This document shows positions 35,166-46,879 of a stretch of 64,000 bases of DNA, one piece after another. How positions within the stretch are numbered: position 1 is the stretch's first letter; every line of letters starts with the position of its first letter. The stretch comes from Chelonoidis abingdonii (taxonomy: Eukaryota; Chordata; Testudines; Testudinidae), in NCBI RefSeq assembly GCF_003597395.2, contig NC_133770.1, positions 28,987,352-29,051,351 on the forward strand, read 5' to 3'. Made by a program: the position numbers and the translations under genes. Below the pieces are notes generated by a model that did not search any database, was not told the origin of the DNA, and saw nothing but the letters and a program-made list of their open reading frames with translations.

Positions 35166-35169
35166 CTGA

Positions 35170-36945
35170 ACATGGCAAAATCAGAAAGGCTAAGGCACAA
35201 AATGAGATATACCTAACAAGGGACATAAGACAATAAGATGTTCTTTAAATACACTAGAAGCAAGAGAAAGACTAAGGAGAGTGTAGGAGAGCTAATAACT
35301 GATGACCTCAAGAAGGCTGAGGTGTTTAATACCTATTTTGCTTTAGTCTTTACTAAAAAGGTTAATGGTGATCAGTTATGCAAAACAACTAATATTAACA
35401 ACAAGGGTGGAAAGAACTTATGTCAAAATAGGGAAAGAACAGAAATATCTGAAGGATATTTAGAAAAGTTAGATGTATTTCAAGTTGACAGGGCCTGATG
35501 AAATTCATCCTATAGTACTTAAGGAGCTAGCTGAAGCAATCTCTGACTGTTAGCAATTATCTTTGAGAACTCATGGAGGATGGGTGAGGTTCCAGAGGAC
35601 TGGAGAATGGCAAACATAGTATCTACCATTTAAAAAAAAGTTGGGGGTGGAGGAGAACCCAGGAAATTAGACAGGTCAGCCTAACTTCAATACCTGGAAA
35701 GATACTGCAACAAGTTATGAAACAATCAATGTGTAAGCACCTAGAGGATGGTAGGGTTATAAGGAATAGTCAGACTCAATTTGTCAAAAACAAATCTTGC
35801 CAAACCAATCTAGTGGACAAGTGTGAAGCAGTAGGTGTGAAATATCTTGATTTGACTAAGGCTTTTGATACAGTCCCACATGACATTTTCATGAGCAAAC
35901 TAGGGAAATGTGGACTAGATGAAACTATTATAAGATGGGTGCACGAAGGGTTGAAAGACCATACTCAAAGAGTAGTTATCAGTGGTTCAATGTCAAAATG
36001 GGAAGATATATCTAATGGGGTCCCACAGGGTCAATCCAGTGTCTGGTACTATTCAACATTTTCATTAATGACTTGGATAATGGAAAGGAGAGTATGCTTA
36101 TAAAATATGCACATGAAACTAAACTGGGAGAGATTGCAAGTGCTTTGGCAGACAGGATTAGAATTCAAAATGACCTTGACAAATTGGAGAATTGGTCTGA
36201 ATCAACAAGATGAAATGCAATAAAGATAAATGTACAGAGCTAAACTTAAGAAGGAAAAATCAAATGCACAACTACAAAATGGGAAATAACTAGCCAGGTA
36301 GTAGTGCTGCAGAAAAGGATCTGTGACTTATAATGAAACTGAATATGGGTCAATAATGTGATGCAGTTGAGAAAACAGCTATTATTATTCTGGGGTGTAT
36401 TAACAGGTAGTTCTCCCACTCTGCTCAGCACTGGTGAAGCCTCAACTGGAGTATTGTGTCCAGGTCTAGGAAAGATGTGGACAAATCGGAGAGAGTCCAG
36501 ATCAGATCAACAAAACTGATAGAAGGTTTAGAAAATCTGACCTGTGAGGAAAGATAAAAAAACTGGGCATGTTTATTCTTGATTGAAAGAAGATCTGATA
36601 ACAGTGTTAAAATACATTAATGGTTGTTATATAAAAGACAGATCACCTGTTCTCCTTGTCCACTGAAGGTAAAACAAGAAGTAATGGGCTTAATCTGCAT
36701 CAAGGGAGATTAAGGCTAGTCAGTAGGAAAATGTTTCTAACTGTAATGGTAATTAAACCCTGGAGTAGGCTTCCAAGGGAGATTGTGGAATCCCCATCAT
36801 TGGAGGTTTTTAACAACGGGCTAGACAAACACTTGTCAGGAATTGTCTAGGTTTAGTTGGTCCTGTTTCAGTGCAGGGGGCTGGACCTGATGACCTCTCA
36901 AGGTGCTTTCCATCCCTACATTTCTATGTATTTATGATTCTGTGC
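35170..36945 (+). mobile_element. CR1 LINE, 1.8 kb of ORF2 and 3' end
   Basis: The longest element in the window. In order: an ORF2 segment with KYTRSKRKTKESVGELITDD (35247-35306), then PDEIHPIVLKELAEAIS in another frame (about 35497-35547), the RT core at 35717-36120, and the C-terminal block with SRLPREIVESPSLEVFNNGLD (36656-36850). The tail is GGGGGCTGGACCTGATGACC (36876-36895), followed by the closing CATTTCTATGTATTTATGATTC. Its 5' end is truncated, as is usual for CR1. Confidence 0.92.
35717..36120 (+). pseudogene. CR1 reverse transcriptase core pseudogene
   Basis: The 128-codon frame holds LDLTKAFDTVPHDIFM (RT aspartate block), IIRWVHEGLKDHTQRVVISG, and SNGVPQGQSS (the GxPQG block). 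A frameshift near 36035-36045 moves the next block, FINDLDNGKESM, into another frame. The catalytic box, normally FADD, reads YAHE (36106-36117), so both metal-binding aspartates are lost. The frame has no stop for 128 codons but cannot be active. Confidence 0.88.
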
Positions 36946-37048
36946 ATGAAATCCTGGCCCTATTGTGAAGTCAATGGATGTCTTTTCACTTTCCCTTATT
37001 TTTTATTTACTTTATTGCTGTAGCAATGTTGGTCCCAGAGAGACAAGG

Positions 37049-37180
37049 TGGTGAGATAATATTTTTTACTAGACCAACTTCTGCTGGTGAAAGAAAAGCT
37101 CTGTGTAGCTCAAAAGCTTGTCTCTTTCCCCAGCAGAAGTTGGTCCAATAAAATATATTACTTCACCCACTTTGTGCCTT
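37049..37180. mobile_element. PLE tails in inverted pair
   Basis: The left half (37049-37093) is a minus-strand tail: GACAAGGTGGTGAGATAATA and AGACCAACTTCTGCTGGTGA. The right half (37094-37180) is a plus-strand tail: AGCTCTGTGTAGCTCAAAAG, CCAGCAGAAGTTGGTCCAAT and ATTACTTCACCCACTTTG. The junction falls inside the hammerhead-like core, so only its hairpin (AGCT..AGCT) survives on the right. Confidence 0.75.
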
Positions 37181-37840
37181 TAAAAAAAAAACCCACTAAC
37201 TTTGCAAAAGTTGAGGAAGTTTAAAAAGGTTTCTGAGTGTCAAAGGGAAAAATGAAATGCTAATTCTAACTTTTCAGAAGTTGGAGAAGCTTGAAAAGAT
37301 GGAGTGGAAAAAGAACAGTAGTGGGAATAAGGAAAAATGGAAGATGTGGGGGATGTAGTCAGAACCCTAGACACTCTTTGTTTTGTTGTACTGAATATCA
37401 ACAAGGAAAAAAAGAGGGAAAAAGAAGGGAAAACAAATGTGAAATTATGAAAAGGAATTTTCAAAAAATTTGCAAAAAAATTAAACTGTTCCATTTTGAA
37501 TGCTGAAAGAGAGTAACTTTTACTTTTTTCTGACCCTGGCCCCACATTTTTTGACCAACTATATTAAACATCATTGTGTCAGTAGTTCAAACTCAATAAC
37601 ATTTTCAAGAATTTTATAAATTTTATAGTTCTATCACTTGGGGGTCATTGGGTTTTCTCTTCCTTCCCCTGCTTCCTCCCTGGAGAAAAAAAACAGCTAA
37701 TTGCACAAGTAAAGCACAGAAGGTACAGACATAAAAGGCTGTGAGGACACTGAAGCAACGAGTTGACAGAGAGACAAAATGTTAAGTACCTCAGCTTTCA
37801 CACCAGGTATGATCATTATTAAATGGATGACACACTGTTT
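37181..37840. other. Unassigned purine/pyrimidine-skewed stretch
   Basis: Purine-rich (AGGGAAAA-type) between 37290 and 37450. No gene recognised. Confidence 0.4.
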
Positions 37841-37945
37841 CATAGAATCATAGAATATCAGGGTTGGATGGGACCTCAGGAGGCCATCTAGTCCAACCCC
37901 CTGCTCAAAGCAGGACCAATTCCCAACAGAAACAACTGAAGGATG
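37841..37945 (-). mobile_element. CR1 3' terminal fragment
   Basis: TCATAGAATCATAGAATATC, ATGGGACCTCAGGAGGCCAT (37869-37888) and CCAACCCCCTGCTCAAAGCA are the complement of a CR1 3' end. About 100 bp only; well preserved, so likely young. Confidence 0.9.
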
Positions 37946-38520
37946 GGATTCACCCAACTTCTCACCAGAGCTCTGGCAAAGAAGGGATGGTTTGTACATA
38001 CTGGTTCAGGCCAGGTTTCAAGAGATGCAGGAGACAAAGAAAGAACTTGGGGTAAAAAAGACAGAGGGTCTTCATTTTCATCCAGAAAATGGACATGACC
38101 TTTTGTCCAAGGAGAACCTAATCTTGCTGAAGCACTTTGACCTGCCAAACTCCCCCACAAGAAAGATGGACAACTTTTGGTACATTGAGTATGCTTTTAG
38201 ACCTTTTTATTGTCTTAAGTTTTCTCTGTATGATTTTGGCTTTAAATAAATATATTCTGCTTTGGAAGAGTTCTGTGGTCACTTGTAAACACTGAAGAGG
38301 AAGCAGAGCACAGGGGATAGACGCTTGCTCAGACAGTTGGGGATAATCACAGTGAATTGCAGGACAGATGTAACCTAACACCCCAGCCAGAAGGGAGTGG
38401 GCCATGTGTCCTGCTCAGAGAGAAGTGAGGGCTAAGGGCTTGATACCTAAAAGGACATTCCTAGACCGGACCACAGAGGGCAATCAAAGATGCAGCTACC
38501 TCAAAACTGTGACATTGTTC
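37946..38520 (+). repeat. LTR-like unassigned repeat
   Basis: AATAAA at 38245-38250 is followed by a GT-containing stretch (GAGTTCTGTGGTCACTTGTA), and a GGACATTCCTAGACCGGACC phrase lies near 38452. This composition resembles a turtle LTR, but I found no ends or partner copy, so the assignment is tentative. Confidence 0.3.
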
Positions 38521-39732
38521 ATGGAATTGCCATGAACCAAAAGAAGACCCCCAAAGTTTGAGTAAGTTATCTGCTGTGAATTACTTGCTCAGCTCTGGGT
38601 GTTAGTGTACTAATGTTAGTGTAATTATGGAATAAATAAAATATACGCATGTTCTTGCAATTTAACAAACTCCAATAGAGTGTTGTTTTTTCTGCAACCA
38701 GTAAAATAAAATACCCAGAATATATTAAGTGCTCTGAACTACTGTTCAGTACTATGAATATAATTCTTCCGTATGCTACTGCTACTGTGAGTCTGAGTTT
38801 AGGACTACCCATTTGAAATAGTAGACGATATGTCTAAAGCAGCTGACTATTCTGATTTATATTTCCATCAACCATTGGAGTAATCACTGAGAGTTAGGTG
38901 CCAACCTGCCTAGATACTTCTGAAAATCCTACTGGGTGGCTATCTATATCTGTAGGTGTCTAAATACCTTTGAAAATCTGACCCTAAGCCCTCTAGCTGG
39001 AAGACATAATATACTCAAATCCTTTATATGGATCAGTCATTAGAGGATAACAAAGACAACTGCTCTCTTAGTGTGGGTTACATAAACACACTGGGTCAAA
39101 TTCTGAACTGATTTACATGCTGTGTAGTCCCATGGGTTCCAATATGGCTATAGATGTCACAAGACAGCACAGAGCTCATCATCTACAGGACAACTTCTTG
39201 TGCCAGATCAAATGGGTTAAAAGTCCTGAGAAAAACAGGTTTGTGAATCCCATAAGTAGTTTGTGGGGCTTTCTAAATCAAAACCTCACACTCCATAAGG
39301 TTCACCTATCGCTAACTGATGCACACATACAATGGCCTCCTTATAACTAGAGCTAGACAACAATTTCACCCACTTTTTTAAAAAGAAATTTTCATGTAGA
39401 AATGCTCAGCTCTTGTTTTAAAAATTCCCTTTTCAATGACCATAAGGAAAAATAGCGGCAGATGGGGGGAGAGAAAATGAGGAAAGGGAGGCAAAGGGAA
39501 ACAATGCGGTTTGTGCAAAATGGCCCAGGATTCAAGGAGTTTCTGCATGGGATATATTTGTCCTATGTATATATATATATTTGGCCCACTCCTTTGTGAG
39601 GGCTGCCAACATGCTGTCATCCAAGGGAGAGATGATGGCTGGGAAGGGGCTAGATAAGGGATGTGCAGGACTATTGAATCCACTGGTATGCAGATCTACT
39701 GGCCATACAGAATGGAGGAGTAGCTTCCACAG
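38521..39732. other. Unassigned with palindrome halves
   Basis: Half-copies of palindromic families appear at about 38890-38990 (GTGTCTAAATACCTTTGAAA) and 39090-39135 (GGGTCAAATTCTGAACTGAT). Otherwise nothing recognised. Confidence 0.4.
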
Positions 39733-40192
39733 CAGGAGGCTATAAAGTGGAGACAATTCAGAGAAGAGCTACAAAAAGGATTAAAGGATTAGAAATCATA
39801 CCTTATAGACAGAGACTCAACTGCTCAATCTGTTTAGTTTAACAAAGAGAAGGTTAAGGGGTGACTTGATTCCAGTCTACAAATTCCTACAGAGGGAACA
39901 AATATTTGACAATGGGTTCTTCAACTAGCAGAGAAAGGTATAACATGATCCAATGGCTGGAAGTTGAAGCTAGACAAATAATAAGGCATCATTTTTTTAC
40001 CTGTAAAGGTAATTAACGATTGGAACAATTTACTAAGTTTCGTGATGGATTCTCCATTACTGACCATTTTTAAATCAAGATTGGATGTTTTTGGTCTAGG
40101 AATTATTTTGGGAAAGATCTATGGCTTGTGCTACATTGGAGGTCAGACTAGATTATCACAATGGTCCCTTCTAGCCTTGGAATCTATGGTGG
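39733..40192 (+). mobile_element. CR1 LINE 3' end
   Basis: GTGGAGACAATTCAGAGAAG at the left, AAGAGAAGGTTAAGGGGTGA (39845-39864), ATCCAATGGCTGGAAGTTGA (39949-39968) and the closing CTTCTAGCCTTGGAATCTATG. Same subfamily as 5266-5700. Stops in all frames. Confidence 0.88.
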
Positions 40193-41504
40193 CCATAATC
40201 AAGGGTGAGTTTCTTTCCTTCTGTCCTTGTGGAATCTCCTGCCCTTGTGGAACCTAGCCCAGAAACTCAAGCCATGCACTTGGGGATGGATTTGTCCATT
40301 AGCGTCAATGTTCAGTTTTGCTATAAGAACCTTTACAAACCCAGCATCTATCTTTTATGGCCTTTCCATTTGGAGAGAGGTGCACAGTTTTGCAGCCAAT
40401 CTGGATTTATTCTATTAAACCAATCCATGAGCCACGTGTCAAAAATGAAAAATCGATGTTCAGCTGTATTGCAGCAGCAGCCCCATGGCTCATGCAGCTA
40501 TTGATAATAAATTAGGAGGTTTTTATCTTCTTACTTTTAGAACTGAAGTCTGCACTTGCCAAAGTGGCAAAATACAACCATTCCAGTTGCACGACTGTGG
40601 CAAAAACGATTGATGCATGTGTCTAGCTTGTGTAATCACTCTGTGTGAGGTCTGGAGACTGTGGGAGGGGGGGAAATGGAACACTCTCCATAGAGAAGAA
40701 GATTGGTTTAAATCCAAAGCAGGCAACTGAAAAATTGTTTTGGTTCAAATCCAAAGAATGCAATTGAAAAATTGTTTTGCTGTCAAATCTCTGAAAAAAG
40801 ACTCATTCAAGTCTGTACGACTAGGCCTTTTTCTTCATTATAGCACTCACTGAATAGAAACAGAATGTTCTACCACGGCCATCATTTGGTTATATTTAAT
40901 ATTTATTCCTCACTTAAAGGATATTCTGTCAGAGATCAGGCCACTTGATACCTGGTTTATTTCTGCTGTCATATCAGCCCCTGTGTTCTTCTGATGAACA
41001 TGTTTTTTGTAAACCAATGCCAAAATCTGAGGAAACACAAAGACAGGATTTTTTCAGTGAATCCCAAACAACCATGACACTGTCAGTGTTTGAAGACTGC
41101 TGCATTTTCGAGTGTGATTATATATGCTATGACTTACAAGAGAGACAATTGGATAATGGAAATGTTATATTTTTATTACAAGATAACAAAAATATTCTTG
41201 TTAATTAAATAACTAAAAACTAATCTAACCATGGAACTGATATAATTTGCATCAGCTTCATTCCAAAATAGTTTCATTTGAGCAGAGTTACCTTTGTTCT
41301 GGTTTGTAAATTTTACTCCTATTTGTATGAGCGCAAATCAGAAGAAAAAAAAATCAAAATGCTGCTTCAGGCTGGGTCATACCGCTGCGACACCTACAAG
41401 ACATCAGCCAGTGTATGATGGCTAGGCTGAGGCCAATACTTACTACTTCACTTACTGGCATGTGATTGTGAAAAATGTCCATATTTGGCTGTTTCTTCAG
41501 TCTT
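40193..41504. other. Unassigned stretch
   Basis: No gene recognised. An imperfect duplication of about 40 bp lies at 40703-40779 (two AATCCAAAG..CAACTGAAAAATTGTTTTG-like units). Confidence 0.4.
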
Positions 41505-41625
41505 CATTCACATGTTTCTCTTTAGGGCAGGGACTATATTTTCCTCTCTGTTCGCAGAATTGGTCCCCAAACAGGGCCTCTGGCTGCTACCATAATATAA
41601 ATATTATCTAAAAATAATAAACCAT
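41505..41625 (+). repeat. L3-type LINE tail
   Basis: TTTAGGGCAGGGACTATATT (41522-41541), GGGCCTCTGGCTGCTACCAT (41574-41593) and ATATAAATATTATC follow the L3 tail. Confidence 0.7.
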
Positions 41626-43751
41626 GTTGGGAAATTCCACTTGATCCATAGCTAGCAGAGGGAATTAACGCTACATTTATGCTACTGTATAATTAACACC
41701 AAATTTGGGGGCAAAAGTGGCTTCATTTTGCCTTTATTTTTTCCCTGGTGCCAGAACCAGACTGGAATTTGTCAGTCTCTGGTATAAATGAGGGAAGGTT
41801 CAGGGCTGCTCTAATCAACTGTAGCCTTCAAACAGCCAGAGACTGGCAGGCCTTAGGGATGTGACATCCAGTTTACCAATTCCAAGCAGCTAGAACAGGC
41901 TGAAGTCCAAGCCCAGTGACTGTAATTACACTGTAATTGAAATATGAATATGCTTTTGATGTGTGTTATTATCATTATTTCATATAAATGGAAGGTTAAC
42001 TTCTGGTACCTGATTGAGAGTAAAAGCAATATACCTAGTGTACCTGGATTTTAAAAAATGTGCAGACTAAGTGTGAAACTAAAGAGGTAATAAATAATTC
42101 AGTTATGTAGCCAACCTTCACAGTTTCATGAAGCAGTATTAAATATGTGTCAGAAAGAATAATTACACTGTAATTACAAGTATTGTATCATAAAGTGCAA
42201 CTCACAAATTACCTCTGAGATTCCCCTGCTTCCCTAATATTTTAATACAGTGTCATTACAGCTAATCCTGTTTCATACCATCTGTTCTCAAAGTCCATAA
42301 TCATGGTTTCTCTCTACTCTACTTTCTCATTCTTAGGCCCAAATCATATTCTGTCATCAGTGTTCTATCCATTTTCTGGGCTCTGTCCCCTTGCCAAAGA
42401 GGGTGGAGCTAGTAAATGAAACACTCCTACGATGCACCTGTCTGTAGAATGTCCACAGGACCTATTCAAAACCACCTCTTTGTGCACACACAAAGATAAC
42501 TGTCCACTCTCGCATGACTGTTTCTCCCCCACACAACCAGCTCCTGCTCATTTGCTGTCTTCCTCTATACTTGCTCTTTCTCACCAGCTCCTGTCTTTCA
42601 ACCCCTGCTAAGACTGGCATCTATGTGCTTTTCTCTGGCCTTGGATTGCTTCCAGAGGGTGGTGCGGTAGTTTGTCGCTTTGTTGCTTGATTCTTTCTGG
42701 TGTGGGGATTTGTGCCCTTTCTTCCTCCTCTGATCATGTAGGGGAATGGAGACAATCAATGTAGCAATCCCTACTAGCTGGTGGGGCAATATTTCAGAAG
42801 CAGCAGTAGTTAGTTCTGAGCTGGTGCCTCAGGCAGCCTCCCCAGTTACATGATGGGGCCCATGAGGGATCCATGTGGCCACAAAGATTGCAGGGCTGAC
42901 TTTGTCTGTAACCAGTTCCAATGAGGCTTTGGCTTTGGGCAATCTGTATTCTCACCCCTCCCCCATCACCTCTTCTTCCCTTTGGAAAAAGGTGATAAAT
43001 ATGAAAACAAAGGGAAAAAAACTCGTGGGAGGAAAAACTATTCTCTTACTTTCCTTTTTTTCCCTCTGGAAAAGTGGTGACTTTTTTTTTTTAACCTTTT
43101 TTTCCTCCTTCTCCAGCTGAACCTCAGCTACTGTGTTATTCTCTAGGCAGGCCAGCTTGCACTTTTGGTTTCTCACTTAGACTTTATTTCTTGTCTTGCC
43201 ATGCTGCCTGGCTCCATTAAACACTGGACGAGCATGCACACTAATTCAGGGGGCCTGATCAACATTAATGTAGTAGTTCACACCTCTCTGAGCTATTATT
43301 TCAGGCAGGTATTACTGTATCAGTTTACACTCACCTAATATTTTCAAGGTTAAGGCTCTAACCATAAGGACTGAGATGCTGGAGCATTAATTCTGCAAGA
43401 GATGAAGTGAGCAGCAAATTCTGCACAATTGAAAAATACATAGGGCACTGGTGATAGCATAGTTGTCCATTATAGTTTATTTATACCGCACTGTGTATGG
43501 CTAAGTCTGATACTTATTTCATTTACTTAGGAATTATGGTCACATGCTGGGTGGGAGGAATGTAAGGAAAGGGGAACTGGAGCTGGAGTTGCTGTGTAGG
43601 GTAGATGTGAAGACTGAAGGTAGAGGGAAAGAGGGGCTCTAATGTGTGTGTACATTTAAAAAAAACTCAAAAAGTCACAGAAACTTAAAAGAAAGGTACC
43701 TATCAATCAACTTGATCACTCAGCATCCTCCAGATGTTTATCTTTGTCTTT
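41626..43751. other. Unassigned stretch
   Basis: No gene or repeat recognised with confidence. There are pyrimidine-rich runs at 42560-42720 and a poly-T tract at 43082-43093. Confidence 0.4.
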
Positions 43752-44103
43752 TTAGACTATAATAGAACCTCAGAGTTACGAATATCAGGCTTACAAACTG
43801 ATCGGTCAACCACACACCTCATTTGGAATCAGAAGCACATAATCAGGCAACGCAGCAGCAGAGACAAAAGAAAGCCAATACAGGACAGTACTGTGTTATA
43901 CGTAAACTACTCAGAAAATAAAGGGAAAGATTTAAAAAAAAAATTGACAAGGTAAGGAAACTGCTTCTGTGCTTGTTTCATTTAAATTAAGATGGTTAAA
44001 AGCAGCATTTTTCTTCTATGTATTAGAGTTTGAAATATGTATAAAGTCAATGTACAGTTGTAAACTATTGAAAGAACAACCATAATGTTTTGTTCAGAGT
44101 CAT
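43752..44103 (+). mobile_element. mariner/Tigger-like DNA element, 5' part
   Basis: Begins ATAGAACCTCAGAGTTACGA, the end motif of a reptilian Tigger-like element (CAGTAGAACCTCAGAGTTACGAA). It continues through GGTCAACCACACACCTCATT (43804-43823) and GTACTGTGTTATACGTAAAC to GAACAACCATAATGTTTTGT (44076-44095). The right terminal repeat is missing. No transposase frame. Confidence 0.65.
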
Positions 44104-44190
44104 TCTCTGGAACAAGAATTGTGTCTTTTGCTGTATTTGGAAAGTGCCCAGCCCATTTTAAACTCAGCCACAATATAAACCACTCTTATG
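44104..44190 (+). repeat. L3-type LINE tail fragment
   Basis: GTGTCTTTTGCTGTATTTGG (44121-44140), AAGTGCCCAGCCCATTTT and CCACAATATAAACC fit the end of an L3-like tail. Confidence 0.45.
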
Positions 44191-44499
44191 CAGAATGCTG
44201 TATTGCTCAGTCAATAAATTAGCTCGACTGGCTGCACTCTCTGGGGTTTGTACTCCAGGTCTCACAATTCATTGCCCACTACACAGAGATATTTTATTAG
44301 CTCAATCTCCATCATCAAACATGCAATTTCAGAAAAGTGTTTTGTTTTTTAATCCAGGAAAATTAGATAATGGCAGTTTTAATGACCTCACCGAAGAGTG
44401 GCCTATATACCGCCCACCATTAGTGAGCCTCTGTGCCTTAGTAATCAAGCCATACTGCAAACAAAAAACTAAACTCCACTGGTGCAGCTGCTCAGTGTC

Positions 44500-44855
44500 A
44501 CATTTATCCTGCAGCAAAAAAACTTCAGGACCAGACTTCAAAGAGAAACTGCTGAGCTTCAGTTCATTTGCAAATTTGACACTATCAGCTCTGGACTCAA
44601 CAAAGACTGTGAATGGCTTGCCAATTACAGAACCAGTTTCTCCTCCCTTGGTTTTCACACCTCTACTGCTAGAACAGGGCCTCACCCTCCCTGACTGAAC
44701 TAACCTCGTTATCTCTAGCTTGCTTGCTAGCATATATATACCTGCCCCTGGAAATTTCCACTACCTGCGTCTGACGAAGTGGGTATTCACCCACGAAAGC
44801 TCACGCTCCAAAACGTCTGTTAGTCTATAAGGTGCCACAGGATTCTCTGCTGCCA
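44500..44855 (+). mobile_element. PLE 3' end, second subfamily, with hammerhead-like motif
   Basis: The plus frame at 44550-44640 reads ELQFICKFDTISSGLNKDCEW. It aligns by eye with the PLE end at 31083-31340 (WELKFITL, GLNKD), so I take it as the last part of a GIY-YIG domain. The tail follows: CTAGCTTGCTTGCTAGCATA, then GCGT (44767-44770), CTGACGA (44771-44777), A, GTGGGT-ATTC-ACCCAC (44779-44794), GAAA (44795-44798), GCTC, ACGC (44803-44806). It ends GGTGCCACAGGATTCTCTGC (44831-44850). The longer plus frame at 44195-44698 overlaps this region in another phase and is not a gene. Confidence 0.7.
44767..44806 (+). ncRNA. Hammerhead-ribozyme-like motif in PLE tail
   Basis: Layout seen: GCGU, CUGACGA (fits CUGANGA), one extra A, a perfect 6-bp stem GUGGGU/ACCCAC with an AUUC loop, GAAA, GCUC, and ACGC, which pairs perfectly with the first GCGU. 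This is the order stem I, core, stem II, core, short stem III region, cleavage site, stem I of a type I hammerhead; UC just before ACGC would be the cleavage position. Two deviations: the extra A between core and stem II, and an almost absent stem III. Hammerhead motifs are known in Penelope-like elements. Activity is not shown. Confidence 0.55.
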
Positions 44856-44939
44856 TTGCTAGCCAAGTGACCCTAATCTCAGAACAGTCACAAAATCCAA
44901 AAGGCTGAGTTCATAACTGTAATGCACCCTTAGTGAGTG

Positions 44940-45255
44940 AGAAAGCAGAACCCAAACATTCATTATTGTCTTAGCACATGCGACTAGAGTCAGAAGACCT
45001 GGATTCTCTGACTCCCCATTGCCACTGGCTTGCTCATCTTGGGTGAAATGCTGCCCCCTTGAAGTCAGTGAGTGTTTGGCCATTCAGTGGGGCCAGGATT
45101 TTATCCCTTGAATTCAAGTGGAGTTGAGGATGTTTAGTACGTCGAAAAATCAGGCCCCTAACTTCTCTGCTTTAGAGAAGGGATAATGATCCTTACCGAA
45201 CTTCATAAAGTTCTTTAAGATCTATGGATGAAAATCTTTATATAAAGTATTATAA
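44940..45255 (+). repeat. MIR SINE interrupted by a small palindrome
   Basis: The MIR 5' part (GACTAGAGTCAGAAGACCTG, 44982-45001) and 3' part (GGGATAATGATCCTTACCGA, 45180-45199) lie on both sides of a palindromic repeat at 45041-45108. Confidence 0.65.
45041..45108. repeat. Palindromic repeat inside MIR
   Basis: GGGTGAAATGCTGCCCCCTT faces GTGGGGCCAGGATTTTATCC, with GAAGTCAGTG and GCCATTCAG around the centre. Related to the palindromes with TTGACTTCAATGG cores. Confidence 0.55.
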
Positions 45256-46330
45256 TTAGTTCCTGCTTGTTAATTCACAGGCAAGCATCTGTCATAAACT
45301 TTGTACTATCTGGGACTGGTATGTAGGCAAATACAGAAGCATGAGGACTGGCTTTTCCAGTCCATAATGTCAGATGCCGTACAAAATATATACAACTTTT
45401 AAATGTCTTCTGTGTATTTGTTTGTATTCAACTAGGTTATGTATGTGTGTGTACAAAACTGTATATGCATATGTACAATTCATACATGTGCATATAGGTC
45501 TTTAACCTGTAGATATGGCACAGCGATGGACTCCTTTCAATTTAAAATGAACAAACTCAGAAATTAAGATGCTAATTTTTTCATTTTATTTTGATCATGT
45601 AAAATTAATGCACTTTTAAAATATTGTATTGAACTTCTGAACTTCATAGAATGGATTATTAGAAACATATGGGATTTATATGGATGTAACCAATAGGTAT
45701 AAACTAAGTTGTTTTCCACCTTTGTCAGTGCTGGGGTATATGATGATCATTAGAATGGTAGCAGCCCTGTTTTTCAAATTTTACAAGAAACTTGGACAGA
45801 AGGATTGATTTTCCAGACTGCATTTTTTGGTGCTGTCATTGTGGATTAAAAAATATACATTCATAAACCCCATAGGGGTTTTGTGGTGCCAAAGTGTACA
45901 CAGCAGACACAATGAATGAACCTCAGATCTCTTGACAACTGTTCTTAAATTATTATTTTAAAGAAACAACCTTCTTGTTTGGCCTGATATACATTTTTGG
46001 TAAAATCAAATGTCCCTGTTTGTGACCTGTAGGCACAGTGCATTCTCTACAGATCTCTGTGTCAGACTTCATTTCTAAAAATTGGATCATTGTTTGTGGC
46101 CTTAGGGAACTCTTAATTTCCCTCTGTTCTTCCTGTTTGGTGTACCAGTTAAGATGATGTGGACCAAATTCACATCAGAGTTCAAACTCTGCATGAATCT
46201 GAGGCTTCCAGGAACCTACAGATTTCAATGACAGCAAGAAACATACGGAAAATCTTCATTTCCTTTCTATGTAGTTCTAGATGGAAGAAGCAATGAAGTG
46301 ACATGTTGTGGTTATACAATGGTATATGTA
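45256..46330. other. Unassigned stretch
   Basis: Nothing recognised. Confidence 0.45.
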
Positions 46331-46522
46331 TATACACCTCTACCCTGACATAACGCCACCTGATATAACGTGAATTCGGATATAATGTGGTAAAGGAGCG
46401 CTCAGGTGGGGGCAGAGCTGCGCTCTCCTGCGGATCAAAGCAAGTTCGATATAATGCGGTTTCACCTACATCGTGGTAGGATTTTTTGGCTGCCGAGGAC
46501 AGTGTTCTAGTGGGGGAGAGAC
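46331..46522. mobile_element. Tigger-like MITE (ATATAACG family)
   Basis: TATACACCTCTACCCTGACA at the left. GATATAACGTGAATTCGGAT and TTCGATATAATGCGGTTTCA inside are inverted-repeat pieces around a GC-rich middle, and GAGGACAGTGTTCTAGTGGGG lies at the right. Known from reptiles as a TA-target mariner-type MITE. The right end is degraded. Confidence 0.7.
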
Positions 46523-46879
46523 TACTATATAATTACATTAAAAACTACATTAAAAGGTGGCAAAGTCAAGCACCCAGTAGTTCAGACATGTCAGAACTAA
46601 AGTTGCCTGTGCAACTTTAATTCAGCCCCCGCCTTGTACACATGCATTATGGTACAGTCTTTATTATTCCATAGAAACCCAGCCTCATTTGGTGCACGGG
46701 CCTGATCTGCTCGGGGGATGAATCAGGGCTGTGTAGTGGAAACTGATGTCTGTAGGTACTGTCCATAATTTATACAAACATAATAATGATAGGATACAGT
46801 AATGACTATACTTATGGCTACCATGAAAGTAAAACTATAAAAATATTACATAATAATACTTTACAGTGTTTTACATTTG

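Noticed and set aside
35717..36103. Possible host gene derived from reverse transcriptase
   Set aside because: Although open for 128 codons, it is embedded in an ordinary CR1 copy with a frameshift just after it and a destroyed catalytic box.
44195..44698. The longest plus-strand reading frame (167 codons)
   Set aside because: Its 3' part overlaps PLE coding sequence in a different phase, a 134-codon frame runs on the other strand, and it has no recognisable domain. It is chance openness over a transposon.
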